Shown: positions 59,912-64,000 of the stretch, in pieces
Layout of the letters: the number at the start of each line of letters is the position of its first letter
How positions within the stretch are numbered: the first letter of the stretch is position 1
Made by a program: the position numbers and the translations under genes
Source of the DNA: Byssochlamys sp. IMV 00236
Taxonomy: Eukaryota > Ascomycota > Eurotiomycetes > Eurotiales > Thermoascaceae
Direction of reading: 5' to 3'
Length of the DNA stretch: 64,000 nucleotides
Assembly (NCBI GenBank): GCA_001931875.2
Contig: MSJH02000642.1
Span: forward strand, 124,001 to 188,000
The notes under the pieces: model-generated
Databases searched by the model: none
Told to the model about the DNA's origin: nothing
Seen by the model: the letters and a program-made list of their open reading frames with translations, nothing else

Positions 59912-61026
59912 CTAGGAGTCAGCGTTAACAGTGCACTGCTGGAAGGTGCCACCTGCTCCTTCAATCATCACTCCCTGGAACTTGCCATCGGAGCCGCCAA
60001 CAACACGGTATTTACCGGGAGATTGGTCTGTTGCAGAGACTACGGTTAGCTTCTACTCGACACAATATTGTAAAAGTGGACGGGACCTGAACAAGAACTT
60101 ACCTCCATAGAAGGTTCCTCCTGGGATGATCGGGAATTCGAGCAGCTCCTTGGTAACACCCGGGTACACCTGGGAACCGCCGCTCATGTTGCCAAAGACT
60201 TCAGGGTATTTACCGTATGTACCGACAGCGTTGTCCTTCAGCTGCTTGAAGGCACTTCCGACATCGTCCTTGGACAGAGTGGTACCATCGGGGCAGGTAG
60301 CAGAGCCGACCTTCTTCTTCTTAGCACGGGCGGCGAGCTCGTTCGTCTGGGAGCTAGGGGAGGGAGCAGATGTGTCTCGGACGGCGAGTTCATCATCGCC
60401 GCTGTCGTCGTTGTCGTCGCCATTGTCACCGTTGCCTTTCTTGTCACCCTTGTCGCCCTTGTCCTTCTTGTCTTCCTTATCTTTGTCGTCGTCGTCGTCG
60501 TCGTCGTTGTTGTCGCGCTTGTCCTTGACAGGGGTGCAGGCTTCGTAGGCACCGGAAATGGTAGCACCAGTATGTTGCATTACACCCCTGAAGTCTCCGC
60601 GGTTATTCTTGTAGTCAGTGACTACGCGGTATGCACCGGGGGGTCCTAAAAAGGGCTTTATGTTAGCATATCGCAAAACATGATGTGAGCGTATTGGGAC
60701 AATGTACCTCCTGTATACGCAGCACCAGAGATAATTGGGAACTCTCTAAGATCAGTGCCGTCAGGGATGTTTGAGAAGACTTTCCCCCCGCCACTCTTGT
60801 TTCCGAAGGGCTTAGGATAGCTGCGCGCGACGGTTCTATCGTCGTGGGCTCTGCACTCTTGGAGTGCAGTCTTGATATCATCTTTGGCAATCGTTGAGCC
60901 ATCAGGACAAAGGTAGTCACTGAGCTTGGCTGCTCTCTTGGTGAGAGCGTTCTCCGCTGTAGAAGACGCGGGGATAGGAGAGGCATAGGCCACGGCGACG
61001 AGCCCGTAGAGGAAAACTGACTTCAT
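59912..61026 (-). CDS. Secreted tandem ribonuclease T1-like protein with Asp/Lys-rich linker
   Basis: Exons on the minus strand: 61026-60708, 60645-60103 and 60027-59912; 978 nt, 325 aa. A signal peptide (MKSVFLYGLVAVAYASPIPA) and a Kex2-like KR site precede domain 1, so it is likely secreted. Each domain opens with CPDG(S/T)T and has SYPKPFGN / KYPEVFGN, EFPII, PG(A/K)YRVV and a final Cys. This order matches the guanyl-specific N1/T1 RNases, whose catalytic residues are Tyr38, His40, Glu58, Arg77 and His92. Domain 1 keeps Tyr, Glu, Arg and the last His (MQHTGAT) but has Lys for His40. Domain 2 has Glu for His40 and lacks the last His. The domains are joined by an acidic/Lys repeat linker. 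Both internal introns are phase 1 at the same place before PG.YRVV. An earlier Met at 61038 is possible. Confidence 0.75.
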
Positions 61027-62070
61027 GTCGAAGAACATTTTGAATATAAAAAGTCAAGAGACCAAAAAAACAGACTTTGGGCTTTTCGGAACAAGAAATT
61101 GATCTATTCAAACAATAGAGGGATCGAGTTGGTAAAGCGCAAGACTGGAAATGCCTTCCAATTGATGCTGTTGCTGTTGTTGCTGTTGGATAGAGAGATC
61201 TGGTGTCGATGGTAAGGACCCTTATATAGACGATGAAGTACAATTTGGACCCATATTGGAATCAGTACAGTTTCTATTTTGGATAACAACTTGTAGTCTC
61301 AGTAGATGGTCGGGGGCTGCAATCCTGATAGTCAGCTTGGCGGAGTACTCCATGAGCACCGATCTTAAGCACCTCAGGTCGTAGTAAAGTATAGGTCTTA
61401 CTGAGATCCACTTCCTTCTACCCCAGACTATCCTCTGAAATAGAAAGATCAGCGTTCAAGGATACGCAGATAAGCTACACTGTACCTGGCCCCTACATGA
61501 AGATAGCATCTAGCCCCCAACGGTAGACTACGCCGAGCCTGTATCCTGCGACGCCTATCACCTCCACAGCAGCAATGTCGCGTGGATGAAGACTTGGCGG
61601 CCCCAGAAGCGAGTCCAATGGCCCCCATCCAAGAGGAAATAAACTGACGATCCATAAGCACCATGATCCAAGTGCAAGTCCGGGAAAATTGATAGATGCA
61701 ATCCGCCAATGTCAACGTTAAGTTAACTAGTTAACTAGTTTAACTTACTTACCTAGGTAGTTAACTAAGTAACTAAGTCCTTGGCAATGAATAAGCAGAG
61801 GGGCTGGTTAATGAAGTTAGCCTAACCAGTTAACTAAATTTAGACTACCAGCTGCACTGCGCCATCACACTCGTCTCTAAAGTATACTCCGTACAATGTA
61901 TGTATAAACTCGTTCTAGCCCCACTAAGAATATCGATAAAAGCTCTGACACTGTCAACCCCTGCCAGTCTTCCAAAACACACATCGTCCTTCTTCATTTC
62001 ATTCTCTTTTCCCTTCGTGATCTTTGAGAAGATACCTAGTGAAGTGTATCGTACTTGGGAGATCGCCAAT
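61027..62070. promoter_or_regulatory. Divergent promoter region with GTTAACTA repeat cluster
   Basis: About 1 kb between divergent starts. A cluster of GTTAAC / TTAACTAG / AACTAAG units fills 61716-61851. A CTGTTG-type tract lies near 61165-61190 upstream of the RNase-like gene. No gene seen. Confidence 0.5.
61716..61851. repeat. Degenerate TTAACTAG short-repeat cluster
   Basis: At least six copies of AGTTAACTA or close variants on both strands, including AGTTAACTAGTTAACTAG at 61721-61738 and a CCTAGGTAGTTAACTAAG block. Spacing is irregular, so it is not a simple microsatellite. Confidence 0.6.
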
Positions 62071-63019
62071 ATGGGAAGAGCCGACTTCATCAAGCAGGTC
62101 GAAAGTTCGGAAGAATTCAAGATTCTCGACCGGGTCACAAAGCACGATGCGACAGTTGATGATGCCCTGCAAAAGGTCATCGACATGACCATGGTTGCCA
62201 CCACTGTGCATGGTCCAAACAGCCTCCAAGGCGCCGGCCTCGTCGACTACAACGTCGCCTTGGCTCTTATGGAGTTGTCCCAGCGCCTCGAGCCCGCTAA
62301 GCATGGCAAGCTCGTAGAGTTCATTTCAAAACTGCAAAAGCAGACCGCAACCGACCCATTAACGGGCGAGCCGCAAAAGATCCAGGGAGATACCCTTTGG
62401 ACGGATCTACCGTCGTTTGGCTACACCGAACTAGAAACGTGGTACGAGTTCGGTGGTGAATACAAAGGTAATTCATTCCCAACACCCATCAGTACTTGTT
62501 CATACCACTAACCAGCCACGCTACTATCTAGATCCTCTCGATCCTAAGATGGATCCCGAGGAACAATCGCGATGGGCCAACCTGAACGCTTTTCTCGCCC
62601 AACTGAGCCAAGCCACTGACGTCCACTATCCGTCTCCTGACGAAAAAGTCCTTTACCATCCTTTGGACAAATCTCTTCGGGGACTGTGGACGCTCCAGAA
62701 GGCGCTTGAAAACGGAGACCATCCTCCCGAAACACTTATTGGCACAGTTGCTCTGCGGGCCACATGTCTGTGGTTTATCCACGCCGCTGACCGGCTGTGG
62801 GCCAATGTTAAGAACGGTCGCACGTACCCTGAAGCCTCAGGAGCTGGACATGCAAGTGGAAAATATTCGCAGCGAGGCTGGAAGGGGTTTGAGAAAGAGA
62901 GGTGGGATATCTGGGTGCAGGGTCTGCAGGACGCGAAAGCAGCGTCTACTGATGAAGAGGAGAAGGCATTGATTGAAGATGCTCTGGCACACATTAAGAG
63001 CGCGACGGAAAGTGGCTAG
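62071..63019 (+). CDS. Fungal DUF3632-family protein
   Basis: Exons 62071-62467 and 62532-63019; 885 nt, 294 aa. The start at 62071 (MGRADFIKQVESSEEF) follows an AT-rich leader. An upstream in-frame extension to 61900 reads as poor-quality sequence and is not used. It is an all-helical soluble protein with Trp-rich conserved-looking helices (WTDLPSFGYTELETWYEF, WANLNAFLAQLSQAT, CLWFIHAADRLWANVK, GWKGFEKERWDIWVQGLQ) as in the DUF3632 family of fungi. No catalytic motif is evident and its function is unknown. Confidence 0.8.
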
Positions 63020-64000
63020 GTTTCTGGGGACATTATGATATCATGTATTGGATACCCAGGAGAATAGAGTCATGGACTCTGATAGATTAACGGTTCCAAT
63101 TGCTCAATATATTTCTATAAACAGCATATATGTGTAGGAACATTACCCAGTACAAGTACAGTTAAACCGCCACCACCGCTGAAAGAAATTTATATATAAC
63201 GAATCTAGTGAGACAATAGGCTGCACAAATCGTTTAATGCCAAGGATATACTTAATTTTGAAGTATATATTTACCTCCTAGCGATAAAGTTGTCGGTCAG
63301 TCCATTGTCTATAATAAGCATATTCCAACTCTACTGTATATATAAACATCATCTTTCTTCCAGTATTCACACCAATCTCGAGCTTATCAGGGTTTCTACA
63401 TAGTAGAAACCTACGAAGCACCTTTATTGTCTAGATATATATCTCAGAAGCTTGCCCTGAAGTTATGTACATTACATATCAGAGTGCTATCTGCTCGAGA
63501 GAATGGGCATAAGAGTCTTTACCGCACTGCCTCTCCATCTACCTACCTGCCGCCAGAAAATGGTTGCATAGACCCTCTCCCTTCGTAGGGGCTGGCGGTT
63601 AGGACAGAAATGGCCCTTCACGATTGGGATTGATTCCCAGCCTGCCACGAAGGCTTGTGCTGCAACTTGGTGGCTAAAGGATTCTCTTAGCGCTTGGGGT
63701 CTGAGAATCCTTCGAGAAACTAGCCCATGTCAGGCAGTTGCACAGATTATCGTCGACGAAGTAAGGCACTTTCGCGATAAACTAAGGTTGGGAGCCGTGC
63801 GGGTCGTGGGGGCCATAAATCAGCGTTGGAATTAAGTTCACGTATAGTGTCCAACCTCCAGGCGGGGATCCTAACTTAGCTTGGAGAGAAAACAAAATAT
63901 GGCCCCCCTGCCTACTGCAATTCTGGCATAGATCTATGCATCGTGTCCAATGGCAACCGACTAAGTATTCGTCGAATGTGGCTTATACAGCCGATACCGA
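63020..64000. other. Terminal intergenic region with two inverted repeats
   Basis: No gene is recognisable. There is a perfect 10-bp inverted repeat at 63677-63686 / 63703-63712 (AAGGATTCTC / GAGAATCCTT, 16-nt loop). An imperfect pair lies at 63581-63595 / 63637-63652 (CTTCGTAGGGGCTGG / CCAGCCTGCCACGAAG). Confidence 0.5.

Overview
The window looks like nuclear DNA from a filamentous ascomycete, probably a eurotiomycete related to Aspergillus or Penicillium. The reasons are the short GT-AG introns (about 45-120 nt), the gene families present, and a 30-kb AT-rich block whose sequence reads as repeat-induced point mutation (RIP: C-to-T and G-to-A decay of duplicated DNA). Genus assignment is inference. 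Exon boundaries come from reading splice signals and frame by eye; the CDS coordinates span first to last exon.

Layout. (1) 1-5670 holds three redox genes: a 5'-truncated zinc alcohol dehydrogenase of the formaldehyde-dehydrogenase-like group, a type II NADH dehydrogenase-like flavoprotein on the minus strand, and a six-exon class III alcohol dehydrogenase (S-(hydroxymethyl)glutathione dehydrogenase) with a 15-nt microexon. (2) 5671-7080 is a decaying border with a broken membrane-protein gene. (3) 7081-38200 is a gene-free, AT-rich heterochromatin-like island. It contains a minus-strand chromovirus integrase/chromodomain relic (about 7690-8690), an unassigned mid-GC stretch, and then a three-level nest of one Ty3/gypsy family. 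Element 0 (5'-truncated, from about 10871) is interrupted by element 1 (16373-36795, TSD CTAT). Element 1 is itself interrupted inside its reverse transcriptase by element R (20650-30845, opposite strand, TSD ATAC). All three copies carry an extra reading frame of about 2.5-3 kb between integrase and the 3' LTR.

(4) 38200-45300 returns to normal composition. It has a five-exon GPI-anchored Ser/Thr-rich wall protein and the RSC chromatin-remodelling subunit Rsc9 (minus). Rsc9 is head to head with a Rec114-like meiotic gene (plus), and the shared promoter contains three CACGTG boxes. (5) 48427-51205 is a Zn2Cys6 regulator resembling the glucose-responsive repressor Rgt1. (6) 52661-57966 has a cytochrome P450, a seven-TM-like membrane protein and a fungal sulfotransferase-like P-loop protein, which could be part of a small accessory or secondary-metabolism locus. 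(7) 59912-61026 encodes a secreted protein made of two ribonuclease T1-like domains joined by an Asp/Lys-rich linker. The two domains share intron phase and position, which indicates intragenic duplication, and the second has lost a key catalytic position. (8) 62071-63019 is a DUF3632-like protein.

The most noteworthy items are the nested RIP-decayed retroelement stack with its post-integrase ORF, and the tandem RNase T1-fold secreted protein. I found no CRISPR array, operon, rRNA or convincing tRNA.
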